This document shows positions 1-8,616 of a stretch of DNA of 64,000 nt, piece by piece. Location: contig NZ_BOOH01000047.1 of the NCBI RefSeq assembly GCF_016863135.1, positions 1 through 64,000 on the forward strand, written 5' to 3'. This stretch comes from Planobispora longispora (GTDB lineage: Bacteria; Actinomycetota; Actinomycetes; Streptosporangiales; Streptosporangiaceae). The first letter of the stretch is position 1; each line of letters starts with the position of its first letter. The notes beneath the pieces were generated by a model. That model had not been told where the DNA came from and made no database searches. It was given only the letters and a program-made list of their open reading frames with translations. The translations under genes and the position numbers were made by a program.

Positions 1-30
1 ATTCGGCAGCGGCGGGAAGTCGCAGCTCAT
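1..30 (-). CDS. 5' end of the next eCIS gene (partial)
   Basis: An ATG on the minus strand at 30 follows the spike gene stop by 12 bases, with a G-rich stretch in front that could serve as a weak ribosome binding site. Only ten codons (MSCDFPPLPN) lie inside the window. Position alone suggests the next baseplate gene of the eCIS operon, where gp25-like or PAAR genes usually follow the spike. The ten residues do not identify it. Confidence 0.4.
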   Translation of the reverse strand, partial: MSCDFPPLPN

Positions 31-42
31 CACGGGCCCCCG

Positions 43-792
43 TCACTGCTGGACCTTGACGCTCTGGGACAGCAGCGGCGGTCCGGCGGCCATCGGGGGG
101 ACCGGCGGGCCGCTCGGGCCCTGCGCGGTGGGGTGGACGTGGGTGTTGAACAGGGTGACCAGCGCCTCGCCGAGCACCGCCGACATGGTCGCCTGCCCGC
201 CGAGCCCGATCGACCCTCCGGCCAGGGAGATCTTGTCGGAGAGCAGCTGCACGCCGTCCTTGCCGGAGATCTTGACCTTCCCCCCGGCGACCTCCACCCG
301 GGTGCCGTCCTGGTGCAGGACCGTGACCCCCGCCTCGGTGATGGTGATCATGTGTCCCTGGACGCCGCCCGCGGTGAGCTCGCCCTTGTCCGCGTTGAAG
401 TAGAGGTAGGCCCCCTTCGCGTCGGACAGCAGCGCCCCGCCCTTGTCGTCGAACGACAGGAACGACTCGCTCTTGTGGCTGACCAGGACGGTCTCCGTGG
501 TGTCGTCGTGCACGACCTTGACCAGGTGGTCCGGCACGGCGGGCGGGACCGATCCCCGGGGGTACCAGACGCCCGTCCAGAGCGGGGAGGCGACGTCCCC
601 GGCCTCGAACTCCACCCACACCTTCGCGCCCTTCGGCGGCACCAGGAAGTGCCCGTACGGCAGGCACGGCCGCGCCCAGACCGGCGTGCCGCCGGGGAAC
701 ACCGCCGGGACCGTCACCCGGAGCCGTCCGAGCCCGTCGGGGTCGGCGTTGTCGGCGACCTCCCCGCTGTACTTGCCGTATCGCGGAGTCAT
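43..792 (-). CDS. eCIS spike protein, gp5/baseplate-V OB-fold
   Basis: 249 aa. Residues about 5-80 look like the gp5/phage baseplate V OB-fold: a PDGLGRLRVTVP strand, then PKGAKVWVEFEAGDV and PLWTGVWYP. The middle is short beta repeats typical of a spike needle (SDKISLAGGSIGLGGQA). The C-terminus carries an HxH (NTHVHPTAQGP) like the metal-binding tip of P2 gpV. It should form the membrane-piercing spike below the inner tube. In many eCIS the OB domain is fused to the gpD-like hub; here it is a separate gene 8 bp downstream of that hub gene. ATG start at 792. Confidence 0.85.
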   Translation of the reverse strand: MTPRYGKYSGEVADNADPDGLGRLRVTVPAVFPGGTPVWARPCLPYGHFLVPPKGAKVWVEFEAGDVASPLWTGVWYPRGSVPPAVPDHLVKVVHDDTTETVLVSHKSESFLSFDDKGGALLSDAKGAYLYFNADKGELTAGGVQGHMITITEAGVTVLHQDGTRVEVAGGKVKISGKDGVQLLSDKISLAGGSIGLGGQATMSAVLGEALVTLFNTHVHPTAQGPSGPPVPPMAAGPPLLSQSVKVQQ

Positions 793-800
793 GTCTCCCC

Positions 801-1922
801 CTATCTGGTCGCGGTGAACTCGACTTCGTACGAGGCGCCGGGGCGTCCCGGGACGGAGGTGTCCTTCCAGACGTGCGTGGCCCGGCTGACGTACCAGTCG
901 CCCTCCGCCCAGGGGGCGATGCCGTGGATGGTGACCTTCCCCTTGGCGCGCAGCATGACGGTGCCCACCGCCCGGCCGGTGCCGCGCAGTCCGAGCAGCC
1001 GGGTCGGGTCGGGCGCGGTCGCCTGCTCGGCGGCGGCGGGGTCGGAGGCCACCGCGACCACCGTGTCCGTCACGGCGGGCGCGGGCGTGACCGCGCCGGC
1101 GCCGACGGCGGACTCGTACACCGCGCGGGCCGCCGGGTCGACCCGCCCGATCTCGGCCGCGCGCCCGGAGTCGACGGCGAGCGCGGGAGGCTCCGGCGGC
1201 CCGGCGCCCTCGGCCGTGCGGACCTCGCCGGTCAGCGGGTCGTGCACGCTGACACTCGCCTTGCGCGCCGCCCGCGCGGCGACGGTCTCGTAGGTGAAGG
1301 CGATGAGCTTCCCCCGGCCCCGGCAGTACGGCAGGACGCCGAGGGGCTTCGCGGCGGCGATCTTCTTGTCGGAGACGAAGTAGAGCTTGGAGGAGCCCTC
1401 GTTGTACTCGACGAAGAAGCGCGCGCCGTACCGCTGGGCGAGGGTGAGCAGGAACTCGTAGTCGGTCTGGTCGTGCTGGCGCAGCGGTCTGTCCTCGGGG
1501 AAGGAGGGGTCGGGGTCGCAGGCCACCTGCCCGACCGGGATCTCCGGGTGGCGCGCCGCGACCGCGCGCACCACGGAGGCGAGCGTGCCGTGGTAGTCCT
1601 CGTGCGGGCGGCGCTCGCGCTGCATGAGCTGGGACAGGTCGCGGGCGACGACCGTGACGAGCTGCGGGCCGCCCTGGGGCGCCTGGGCCCGGGCCTCGGC
1701 GACCAGTCCCTCGAAGATCACCGCGTGTTCGGCGTCCCAGCCCAGGTCGATCGTGAGGCGCTGGCCCGGCCGGATCGTGGCCGCCCCGGTCCCGGCCGGG
1801 TCGGAGAAGGTGAGCGTGGCCTGATCGATCAGCCGGTCGTGGTCCTCGACCCGGACCTCGCGGGCGGAGGCGGACAGGTTCCTGTCCCCCTGCCAGGTGA
1901 CGTTGAGGTACGGCGTGCCCAT
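801..1922 (-). CDS. eCIS hub protein, phage late-control gpD family
   Basis: 373 aa, matching the gpD/gp27-like half of VgrG: an N-terminal barrel (RLTIDLGWD, IFEGLVAEARA) and a second barrel region with HDQTDYEFLLTLAQRYGARF, a common signature of this family. It should make the trimeric hub that joins the six-fold tube to the spike. It starts at ATG 1922, overlapping the last bases before the LysM stop by close packing, and is followed by the gp5-like spike gene. A Pro/Ala-rich insertion at about 215-290 precedes the C-terminal strand region. No effector domain is fused. Confidence 0.85.
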   Translation of the reverse strand: MGTPYLNVTWQGDRNLSASAREVRVEDHDRLIDQATLTFSDPAGTGAATIRPGQRLTIDLGWDAEHAVIFEGLVAEARAQAPQGGPQLVTVVARDLSQLMQRERRPHEDYHGTLASVVRAVAARHPEIPVGQVACDPDPSFPEDRPLRQHDQTDYEFLLTLAQRYGARFFVEYNEGSSKLYFVSDKKIAAAKPLGVLPYCRGRGKLIAFTYETVAARAARKASVSVHDPLTGEVRTAEGAGPPEPPALAVDSGRAAEIGRVDPAARAVYESAVGAGAVTPAPAVTDTVVAVASDPAAAEQATAPDPTRLLGLRGTGRAVGTVMLRAKGKVTIHGIAPWAEGDWYVSRATHVWKDTSVPGRPGASYEVEFTATR

Positions 1923-1923
1923 G

Positions 1924-2253
1924 TCAGAACGCCCGGGTCCGCTCGATCCGGCCGGTGGGCAGGCTCGCGGGGATGACCAGCACCGTGCCGGGGACCAGTT
2001 CCGCGGGGAAGACCGCGGGGAACACGGCCGGGTTGGCGTCGGCGAGCTGCCACCACGCCTCGCTGGAGCCCAGGTAGCGGGCGGCCAGCCGGTCGATCGT
2101 GTCCCCGGCGGCCACGGTGTGGAGCAGGTCGCCCGGCCCCGGGACGGGGGCCGGGGCGAGCCGCGCGGGGACGGCCGGGCGGCGGGATCCGTCCCGGGCG
2201 GGGGCCTCGACCGGGGTCAGCCCGTGGTAGCGGGACGTGGCGGGAACGGGCAC
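1924..2253 (-). CDS. LysM-domain eCIS protein
   Basis: 109 aa from a GTG start. A proline-rich N-terminal half is followed by one LysM module (residues about 45-95: HTVAAGDTIDRLAARYLG, then WWQLADANP and GTVLVIP). In phage tails and eCIS, LysM proteins (T4 gp53 / Afp7-like) sit in the baseplate and bind glycan or stabilise the hub. It lies between the tube/hub adaptor and the gpD-like hub, the usual position. Spacing to both neighbours is short, so it is part of the same operon. Confidence 0.85.
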   Translation of the reverse strand: MPVPATSRYHGLTPVEAPARDGSRRPAVPARLAPAPVPGPGDLLHTVAAGDTIDRLAARYLGSSEAWWQLADANPAVFPAVFPAELVPGTVLVIPASLPTGRIERTRAF

Positions 2254-2283
2254 GGCGCTGTCAATCCCTTCAGATTTCCGGCT

Positions 2284-2985
2284 TCAGATGAAATTTCCGA
2301 CGATGGGGGTGTTGGCCAGGAAGTCGGTGCCGATGCCCTTCCTGCCGTAACTCCGGGCCACGTCCACGTGGCGGGTGACGAACTCCACGATCGGCGCGTG
2401 CGAGAACGTCTGCTCCTTCAGGGTCGTCGTCACCTCGGCGCGGAGCGGGTCGCCGTTGTCCTTGAACGCCACCATCTTGATCGTCAGGTCCGTCATGACG
2501 CAGGTGGCGGAGAGCCCGGCGTAGTTGAGCGTCAGCTCCGGCGGCCTGGCGAAGCAGGGCACGTTCCCCGAGAAGATCTTGACGGTGTCGAGCAGGTCGT
2601 AGGAGGGGTTCACGAACGAGCGCAGCAGCGCGAGGTCCGGGGCGATGCTCCCGCCGTAGTGGTCGTCCCCGTCCAGCGGGCCGGGCACCGAGGCGTCCAG
2701 CTTGAACTCCAGCTCGAACGAGCGCAGCTCGCCCTCGATCGCCTCCAGGGGCTTGGTCGCCACCAGCAGCGAGCCGATCTCCTTGATGTCCTTGTACAGC
2801 CCCGCCGCCGTCGCCAGCAGGCCCTTGGCCGCGGAGGCCTGGTCGAATCCCCACTGCCCGAACGCGTTGGCCTGCTGGTACTTGTAGCTCTTCTTCTCCG
2901 CGAGGATCTCCGGGTTGAACTGGAAACGGAAGATCAGCGGCGGGACGTTCAGGATGTTGGCCAAATAGCCCGTCTTGCGTTCCAC
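2284..2985 (-). CDS. eCIS tube/hub adaptor (CIS_tube family)
   Basis: 233 aa, GTG start at 2985, four bases after the previous stop. The start (RKTGYLANILNVPPLIFRFQFNP) and the whole length fit the contractile-injection-system tube-protein N-terminal family (Afp7/Pvc7 N-terminal part), which bridges the inner tube and the baseplate hub. In Afp-like systems this domain is fused to LysM; here the LysM module is the separate next gene. Likely role: first tube-like ring above the spike. Confidence 0.8.
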   Translation of the reverse strand: MERKTGYLANILNVPPLIFRFQFNPEILAEKKSYKYQQANAFGQWGFDQASAAKGLLATAAGLYKDIKEIGSLLVATKPLEAIEGELRSFELEFKLDASVPGPLDGDDHYGGSIAPDLALLRSFVNPSYDLLDTVKIFSGNVPCFARPPELTLNYAGLSATCVMTDLTIKMVAFKDNGDPLRAEVTTTLKEQTFSHAPIVEFVTRHVDVARSYGRKGIGTDFLANTPIVGNFI

Positions 2986-2988
2986 GGC

Positions 2989-4812
2989 TCATCTCCCCGC
3001 CAGCGCGCGGGCGCCTCTGTCGTCGAGGCCGCGCCGCCAGTCCTGGTACGCCTCCGGGTCGAAGGCCGCGCCGGAGGGCTCCGCCGGCTCCGGCCGCTCC
3101 GGGGCGGCGGGCGCGAGGTCGACGACCAGCTCGCCGATCTCCACCACGACCTCGGCCCCCGCGGGCGTCACCGCCGTGCCGGTGACGACCCGGCCGGGGA
3201 TCGTGCGCGCCCCGGCCGCCGGGTCGGCGGCGCTCACCGGCGTCCGCTCGAAGTGCACGGTGATCTTCTCCAGCAGCCCGGCCAGGCCGCCGCCGCGCAG
3301 CCATCCCTCGTACGCCGCGGCGATCACCTCCAGCCCGGTCGCCGGGCGCTCGCGGGCCACCTCCTCGGCCGCCCGCAGCGAGTCGGCCAGCGCGACGGCG
3401 TGTCCCCCGGCCGTGCCCAGCCGGTCGGTCAGCCTCTTGCCGAAGTCGGCGTCGAGGGTGTCGGCCGTCTCCCGCGCGGTGGCGGCCAGCCCCCGCGCCC
3501 CGCCGGAGACGGCGCCCAGCGCGGTGCCGGTCTCCCGGCGGAGCGTCTTGCCGAGCTCGGTCACCTGGGCGACCAGCTCGCGGCGCGCGTCCTTCGGCAG
3601 GAGCTTCTCGGCCAGGTCGGGGAAGGCCGCGACGGCCACCGGAGGGCTCGTGCCCGCCGGGGGCGCGCTCGGCGGGATGAGGGTGCCGGCCTTCGTCAGC
3701 GCCTTGGTCTCGCTCTCGCTGAGCTCGACTTTCTGGATCCTGGCGATCGCGGGCAGGACCAGCGGGAGGACCTGCGCGAGATGCGCGACCAGCCGGAAGA
3801 CCCGCAGGTTCCCGATGAAGACCAGGAGAGCGCCGACGCCGTCGCGCAGGAAGAGCATGAGCGCGTCGACCGTGTTCTTGATCCCGGTGGAGGCGATCCG
3901 GACCGCCGTGAGGGCGGTCTCCAGGGCGGTGCGGATCACGGCGAGCACCGAGGCGAGCACGGTGTCCACCGCGGCGGCCACGATGCCCACCACCGCGACG
4001 GCGAGCCGGGCGGCCAGCGAGACCGTGTCGAGCACCGTGGCGAGCACCGCGGCGCGCAGCAGCAGCACGTTGCGCAGGCCGAACCGGAGCAGGTCCACGA
4101 TGACGAGCTTGATGTCGTCCAGCCGGATCAGCAGCGAGGCGAGCGCCCCGGTGAGGATCGGGACGAGCAGGATCAGCCCGTTGACCGCGTGGGTGAGCGC
4201 CTGGATCATCCGCAGGTACAGCTCGGCAGGGCTGCCGGGGGCCGGGGCGGGCGGGCTCTTGTCCGGGGGCGCGCCCCCGGCCTGGGGCGAGGCGGTCAGG
4301 TCCACCACGGCCCGCAGTTCCCGCAGGACCTTCAGCAGCGCGTCGAGCTGCTCCAGCACGCCGGGACCGAGGGTGTTCCTCTCGGGGCTCCTCGGAGCGC
4401 CGCGCACCCCCAGCCGGTTCACGATCCGCTCGACCGTGTCGGCGATCTGCGCCGTCTTGAACAGCAGGTAGGGCAGGGTCACCCCGCCGACCACACCGCC
4501 GAGGAAGCCTCCGGCCAGTCCCCCGGCGAACCGGCCCGCCCCGCCGATCAGCCCGCCCAGCACGTCCCCCGGGCCGCCTCCGCCCGAGGTGAGCTCGTTC
4601 AGGTTGACCACGTAGACCTTGAGCGCCCCCTCGAACATGGGGGGCGCGCCGAACACGGCCGCGCCTGCGGCTCCGGCGCCGGCCGCGGCGGGGGCGGTGA
4701 GGGCGAGCCCGGCGTAACGGGCCGTGGAGCGCTCCACGTTCTCCAGTGCCATCCGGGTGTACCTGACCTGGGTCAGCAGGAGGCCGAGCTGGGTGATCAC
4801 CTCATCGTCCAC
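2989..4812 (-). CDS. Large hydrophobic eCIS protein C (unknown; tape-measure position)
   Basis: 607 aa, family not recognised. Residues about 80-125 are Gly/Ala/Val-rich (GGLIGGAGRFAGGLAGG, then VVGGVTLPYLLF), and about 200-330 is a long stretch of hydrophobic helices. The C-terminal third is charged and ends in a small strand-rich region (PGRVVTGTAVTPAGAEVVVEIGEL). It overlaps the preceding gene by 11 bp, which points to translational coupling. Long helical hydrophobic proteins between tube and hub genes are what a tape measure looks like; a cargo or membrane anchor is also possible. Confidence 0.65.
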   Translation of the reverse strand: MDDEVITQLGLLLTQVRYTRMALENVERSTARYAGLALTAPAAAGAGAAGAAVFGAPPMFEGALKVYVVNLNELTSGGGGPGDVLGGLIGGAGRFAGGLAGGFLGGVVGGVTLPYLLFKTAQIADTVERIVNRLGVRGAPRSPERNTLGPGVLEQLDALLKVLRELRAVVDLTASPQAGGAPPDKSPPAPAPGSPAELYLRMIQALTHAVNGLILLVPILTGALASLLIRLDDIKLVIVDLLRFGLRNVLLLRAAVLATVLDTVSLAARLAVAVVGIVAAAVDTVLASVLAVIRTALETALTAVRIASTGIKNTVDALMLFLRDGVGALLVFIGNLRVFRLVAHLAQVLPLVLPAIARIQKVELSESETKALTKAGTLIPPSAPPAGTSPPVAVAAFPDLAEKLLPKDARRELVAQVTELGKTLRRETGTALGAVSGGARGLAATARETADTLDADFGKRLTDRLGTAGGHAVALADSLRAAEEVARERPATGLEVIAAAYEGWLRGGGLAGLLEKITVHFERTPVSAADPAAGARTIPGRVVTGTAVTPAGAEVVVEIGELVVDLAPAAPERPEPAEPSGAAFDPEAYQDWRRGLDDRGARALAGR

Positions 4813-6727
4813 GGCGGCCTCCCCCCGGCGCGTGCCCGCCCAGCCTCCGGAACTCCTTCAGCCCGGACAGGTAGGCCGCGGCGACGTTCTCCCGGAAGCG
4901 CTCCGCCACCTCCGCGGCCAGCGCGCCGTCCGGGGCGCGCCCGGCCGCGCGCACGGTCAGGCGCGGCAGCCGCACGGCGCCGAGCCGCCCGTGCCGGGCC
5001 AGGATGTGCGGCGAGGTGGGGTGCGTCACCGGCGCCCGATCCGGCGCCCAGAACCGCCGCATCTCCCCGATGTAGACGTCGACGGCCGCACCCGCCAGGG
5101 CGAACCCGCCGGAGACCTGCCATCGCTCGAAAGGCGTCAGCGCGCGGGACCGGGCGGACGCCTCCGCGGCCCGGTCGGCCTCCGCGCCGAAGACCTGCTC
5201 GGCGAAGCCCGCCGCGCGCCCCGCCGCCCGGCGCAGCGCGGCCGGGTCCCCGGCGAGCTCCGCGGGGGCGGAGGCCGTACGGCCCAGCTCGGCCGCGAGC
5301 GCGGAACCGGCGGTGAAGACGCCGCGCACCCCGGCGCGCGCCTCCGCCCCCAGCCGGTCGAACGCGGCGAGCAGTTCCTCGCGCCGCCCGCCGCCGAAGA
5401 ACGCCGCGTAGACGTCGGGGAACCCGGCCAGCGGACCGGCCGGCAGGACGTCGGGCGGCATGGTGAAGCGGGCCGGGGTGAGCACGACGGCGAACAGCTC
5501 GGCGAACGCGCCGACCCTGGCGGCCTGGTCCGTCGCCCCCACCAGCCAGAGCGCCCCCTGCACCGCGCGGAGGAAGACGACCGCCTTGTCCCGGGCGCCC
5601 GTGGCCGCCTGCCCGATCACGATGCCGGTCAGCTCGTCCACGGTCAGGCTCGGCGGGTCGGGCACCTGCCCGCCGAGCCCCGGGACGGCGCGCAGGCCCT
5701 TCACGATCGGGCCGAAGACGGCCCTGCCGAGGTCGAGCCCCATCACGGCGTCGACGGCCGCCCGGACGAACTCCACCAGCTCGGTGACCCAGCGGCCCCA
5801 CTGCGTCAGGGACCCGGCGAACGCGGTGACGCCCTCCAGCAGCCGCCCCAGCCACCAGGGCAGGGCGAACCTGAGGATCAGCACGTCGTGGCCGACGACG
5901 GCCCCGGCCGCGCGGAGCCACTCCCGGGCGAGGGTCAGCAGGCCCGCGCCCGTGATGAGCCCCTCCAGGGCCGCCGCCCGCAACCCGGCCACGGCCGTCT
6001 CGACCTCGCCGAGCTGGAGGAGGATCAGCCGCCTGCCGTACGCGGCGGCCTCGCGCGCCGCCACCTCGAGGACCCGGCCCGCGACGGGCAGCAGGATCAG
6101 CAGGTCGAGGACGGACATCGCCGCCGACTCCAGCGTGACCGCCAGGGCGTCCGGGCCCCCGGGCGGTCGCGGCTCGGCGGGCCGGCCGCGGAACTCCAGC
6201 AACACGACGAGCTGGGGCCTGAGCCCGCGCAGCCGCTCCCGATCCTCCAGGAGCACCGCGAAGGCCAGGTTGGCCAGGCCGAAGGCGTCCGCCAGCCGCC
6301 GGTCGCCGAACATGACGGGCGAGGCGTCCGCGAAGCGGTCGAGGGAGTCGGCGACCGGTGCCGTCACCTCGGCCAGGAGCGCGACCACGCCGGGGACGAC
6401 CAGCTCCTGGGCGATCATCGCCGGAACCTGGGCGAACGGGTGCGCGGGCGGCGGCCCGGCGACGGCCCCGTCTCCCCCGCCGCCCTTCCCCGGGCCTCCC
6501 CCGGGACCGTCCAGGTCCAGGGGGCCGCCCGCGAGATGGACGGCGACCGCTCCCGCCTCGTAGCGCAGGACCGGATAGGCGCCGGTGGCCGCCTCGGCCC
6601 GCGCGCTCAGCGCGGCGAGCCGCCTGACCGTCTCGGCCAGCCGGAGCAGGACCGGGACCATCGCCCGGGTCTGCGCGGTCAGCAGCGGGTCGTACCGGGC
6701 GGCCACGGCGGCGAAGTCGATCGGCAC
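4802..6727 (-). CDS. Large hydrophobic eCIS protein B (unknown)
   Basis: 641 aa, family not recognised. It begins MPIDFAAVAARYDPLL with a helical N-terminus, a Gly-rich linker at about 72-85, then alternating hydrophobic helices (for example MSVLDLLILLPVAGRVLEVA). The C-terminal 100 residues are more polar (SGGFALAGAAVDVYIGEMRR; HILARHGRLGAVRLPRL). It starts three bases after the previous stop and overlaps the next gene. With its two neighbours it makes about 5.4 kb of unclassified, similarly composed sequence where one tape-measure gene is expected. Confidence 0.65.
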   Translation of the reverse strand: MPIDFAAVAARYDPLLTAQTRAMVPVLLRLAETVRRLAALSARAEAATGAYPVLRYEAGAVAVHLAGGPLDLDGPGGGPGKGGGGDGAVAGPPPAHPFAQVPAMIAQELVVPGVVALLAEVTAPVADSLDRFADASPVMFGDRRLADAFGLANLAFAVLLEDRERLRGLRPQLVVLLEFRGRPAEPRPPGGPDALAVTLESAAMSVLDLLILLPVAGRVLEVAAREAAAYGRRLILLQLGEVETAVAGLRAAALEGLITGAGLLTLAREWLRAAGAVVGHDVLILRFALPWWLGRLLEGVTAFAGSLTQWGRWVTELVEFVRAAVDAVMGLDLGRAVFGPIVKGLRAVPGLGGQVPDPPSLTVDELTGIVIGQAATGARDKAVVFLRAVQGALWLVGATDQAARVGAFAELFAVVLTPARFTMPPDVLPAGPLAGFPDVYAAFFGGGRREELLAAFDRLGAEARAGVRGVFTAGSALAAELGRTASAPAELAGDPAALRRAAGRAAGFAEQVFGAEADRAAEASARSRALTPFERWQVSGGFALAGAAVDVYIGEMRRFWAPDRAPVTHPTSPHILARHGRLGAVRLPRLTVRAAGRAPDGALAAEVAERFRENVAAAYLSGLKEFRRLGGHAPGGGRRGR

Positions 6728-6730
6728 GGC

Positions 6731-8431
6731 TCAGCCCCCCGGCACCGGGCAGGGGGCGGCCGACAGCTCGCGGCGGAGCAGCGGGGCCCACTCGCCGAGG
6801 GCCTCGCGGTCCGTCCCGCGCAGGCGCAGCGTGCCGATCCTCGGCCGCAGCCGGACCGGCTCCGGCGGCGTCTTGACGGGCAGGGCGGGCCGGGCGGGCC
6901 GGGCCTTCCGGTCGGCGGGCAGGGCGGGCCGGATCGTGCGGTCCAGTTCGGAGAGCACTCCCTCCAGGCGGCGCACGTACCCGGCCGCCGCCGGCGAGAC
7001 GAGCCGCTCGGCGAGGCTGAGGTAGACCGCCGTCTCCAGCAGGCGCTCCCGCGACGGCTCCGGGCCGGCTCCTGTGCCCGCCCCGGCGGCGTCGCGCCTC
7101 AGGGCGCCCCATTCGAGCAGGCTCGGCACCCGTCCCGCCCGGCGGACCGCGGCGGCCCGCCCGGGGCCGAGGACCTCCGGCATGATGATGTGCCCGGCGA
7201 GCCTGCCGATCGCCGACAGCGGCACCAGCGACGGGAACGGCGGAAGCCTCGGCGGGACGGGCGCGTGGGCGGGAGGCGGATGCACGAGCTTGAAGGCCGT
7301 CCACGCGGCCGCGAGCAGACCGGCGAACGGTGAGGGCTTGGCGGGGCCCCGCGACGGCGCCGACGCGAACGCACGCGGCAGGAAGCTGATCGCCGCGCCG
7401 AGGGAGGCGGCGAAGGAGCGCAGCCACCGCACCGTGGGATGGTCCGCGGTGAGCTCCCTGACCCGCGGCTCCGCCTGCTTCCACCAGCCGGTGACCAGCC
7501 CCGTGCCGCGCTCGGACAGCGGGCCGAGGCCGAGCGTCCCGGCCGCCCGCGACAGCCGCCCGCCCAGGCCCGCCAGCAGCCGGGAGAACCCCCGCAGCAC
7601 GCCGTGGGCGAGGTCGGCGGCCAGGCCGGTGAGATCCTTCAGGTAGGTCAGGGCCGACAGCGCGGCGTCGGCCGTCGCCCCGCCCAGGGCGCCGGCGATC
7701 CCGGCGACGGCCACGACGCCCGCCCGCTGGAGCGCGGCGAGCGGCAGGATCCGGGCGACCAGCACCGCCAGCAGCCCGAACGTCTGCGCCGCCAGGGTCA
7801 CCGCCCGGTCGGCCAGCTCCAGCCCGGCCTTGAGCAGGGGGTGCCGGACCCGCTCGCGGGGCCCGCTCAGCTGCTCCCACAGGCGCCGGAGCGCGCCGTA
7901 CAGCAGGGGGATCTCCCCGAGCAGCACGTGCACGGGCCTGCCGGAACCCAGCAGCAGCGCCGGCAGGGCCAGCAGCGTGAGCAGGCCGCCGGCGCCGATC
8001 ACCCCGAGGGAGAGCGTCACGGGCAGGCCCAGGGTGATCCAGGTCAGGCCGGTGGCGAGCTGGGCCCACCACTCCGGGACGAGCCGGTTGACCAGCAGGG
8101 CGAGGGCGAGCCCGGTCGCGGGGGCGGCGAGGACGCCGGCCAGCGTCCCGGACAGACCCGCCAGGGGTTCGTACAGGTTCGGGCCCCCGCCGTTCCCGCC
8201 GCCCCTGACGCTCCGGAGCGCCGCGCACAGCTCCGCCCGGTTCACCGGCACGATCCTCAGCGCCACCCCCTCCACGGGCAGGCGCACGCCGAACCAGCGG
8301 ACCAGCCACTCGCTGCGCCGGCGGTGCCAGACGAGGGCGAGCGTGTCGAAGACGCGCGCCCAGGCGGGCAGGGCCCGCACACCGCGGACGACCACGCCCA
8401 GGCGGGCCTGCAGGAGCAGCGCCAGCGGCAT
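6731..8431 (-). CDS. Large hydrophobic eCIS protein A (unknown)
   Basis: 566 aa. The ATG at 8431 was chosen because an AGGTGA ribosome binding site overlaps the preceding stop and the longer frame reads through the DUF6760 region out of frame. It starts with a hydrophobic patch and has two strong membrane-like stretches at about 97-164 (WITLGLPVTLSLGVIGAGGL) and 208-250. Ser/Pro/Ala-rich linkers sit around 350-450. No family was recognised. It is the first gene after the frameshifted chaperone, exactly where a tape measure lies in lambda-like tail operons. Confidence 0.65.
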   Translation of the reverse strand: MPLALLLQARLGVVVRGVRALPAWARVFDTLALVWHRRRSEWLVRWFGVRLPVEGVALRIVPVNRAELCAALRSVRGGGNGGGPNLYEPLAGLSGTLAGVLAAPATGLALALLVNRLVPEWWAQLATGLTWITLGLPVTLSLGVIGAGGLLTLLALPALLLGSGRPVHVLLGEIPLLYGALRRLWEQLSGPRERVRHPLLKAGLELADRAVTLAAQTFGLLAVLVARILPLAALQRAGVVAVAGIAGALGGATADAALSALTYLKDLTGLAADLAHGVLRGFSRLLAGLGGRLSRAAGTLGLGPLSERGTGLVTGWWKQAEPRVRELTADHPTVRWLRSFAASLGAAISFLPRAFASAPSRGPAKPSPFAGLLAAAWTAFKLVHPPPAHAPVPPRLPPFPSLVPLSAIGRLAGHIIMPEVLGPGRAAAVRRAGRVPSLLEWGALRRDAAGAGTGAGPEPSRERLLETAVYLSLAERLVSPAAAGYVRRLEGVLSELDRTIRPALPADRKARPARPALPVKTPPEPVRLRPRIGTLRLRGTDREALGEWAPLLRRELSAAPCPVPGG

Positions 8432-8436
8432 ACGAC

Positions 8437-8610
8437 TCACCTCGCCTCTTCCATCCGGCTGTTCTCGCGCTCGATCTGTTCGATCAGAAGGCTCACGTAG
8501 ACCCGTCGCTCCGCGATGTCCAGGTCCATCAGCTCGCCCCACGACCAGTGCAGGTGGTAGGCGAGGAAGAAGATCTCCCGGCGGAGCCCGTCGAGGTCTA
8601 CGCCGGCGCT
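8437..8610 (-). CDS. DUF6760-like extension read in the -1 frame
   Basis: 57 codons in the -1 frame relative to the chaperone gene, from AGC at 8610 to the stop at 8437. The peptide has the DUF6760 look: REIFFLAYHLHWSWGELMDL followed by a charged helix (YVSLLIEQIERENSRMEEA). There is no ATG or GTG near its beginning: the codons upstream to about 8660 contain none, and the first internal ATG would remove half of it. It is therefore best explained as a C-terminal extension made by frameshifting at 8610-8616. Independent initiation at a CTG is the alternative. Confidence 0.7.
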   Translation of the reverse strand, partial: SAGVDLDGLRREIFFLAYHLHWSWGELMDLDIAERRVYVSLLIEQIERENSRMEEAR

Positions 8611-8616
8611 AAAAAA
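8578..8616 (-). promoter_or_regulatory. Putative programmed -1 frameshift site (U_UUU_UUA) with hairpin
   Basis: On the minus strand the codons AAT TTT TTA place a T_TTT_TTA heptamer (8610-8616) in the correct phase for -1 slippage. The zero frame stops 4 codons later (TAG at 8598). Three bases downstream, CCGGCG (8601-8606) can pair with CGCCGG (8578-8583) across a 17-base loop. Six consecutive Ts ending in a TTA codon are striking in this GC-rich sequence. The heptamer is the same type used by retroviruses; use here is inferred. Confidence 0.65.

Noticed and set aside
1897-5316. Long plus-strand open frame (over 1100 codons) across the eCIS genes
   Set aside because: Arg/Pro/Gly/Gln-rich product with no family features, antisense to well-supported genes; a by-product of high GC in the third codon position.
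4797-8309. Minus-strand frame of about 1170 codons overlapping the hydrophobic eCIS proteins
   Set aside because: Product is nearly all Arg/Ala/Gly/Pro and lies in a shifted frame of better genes with ribosome binding sites and coupled ends.
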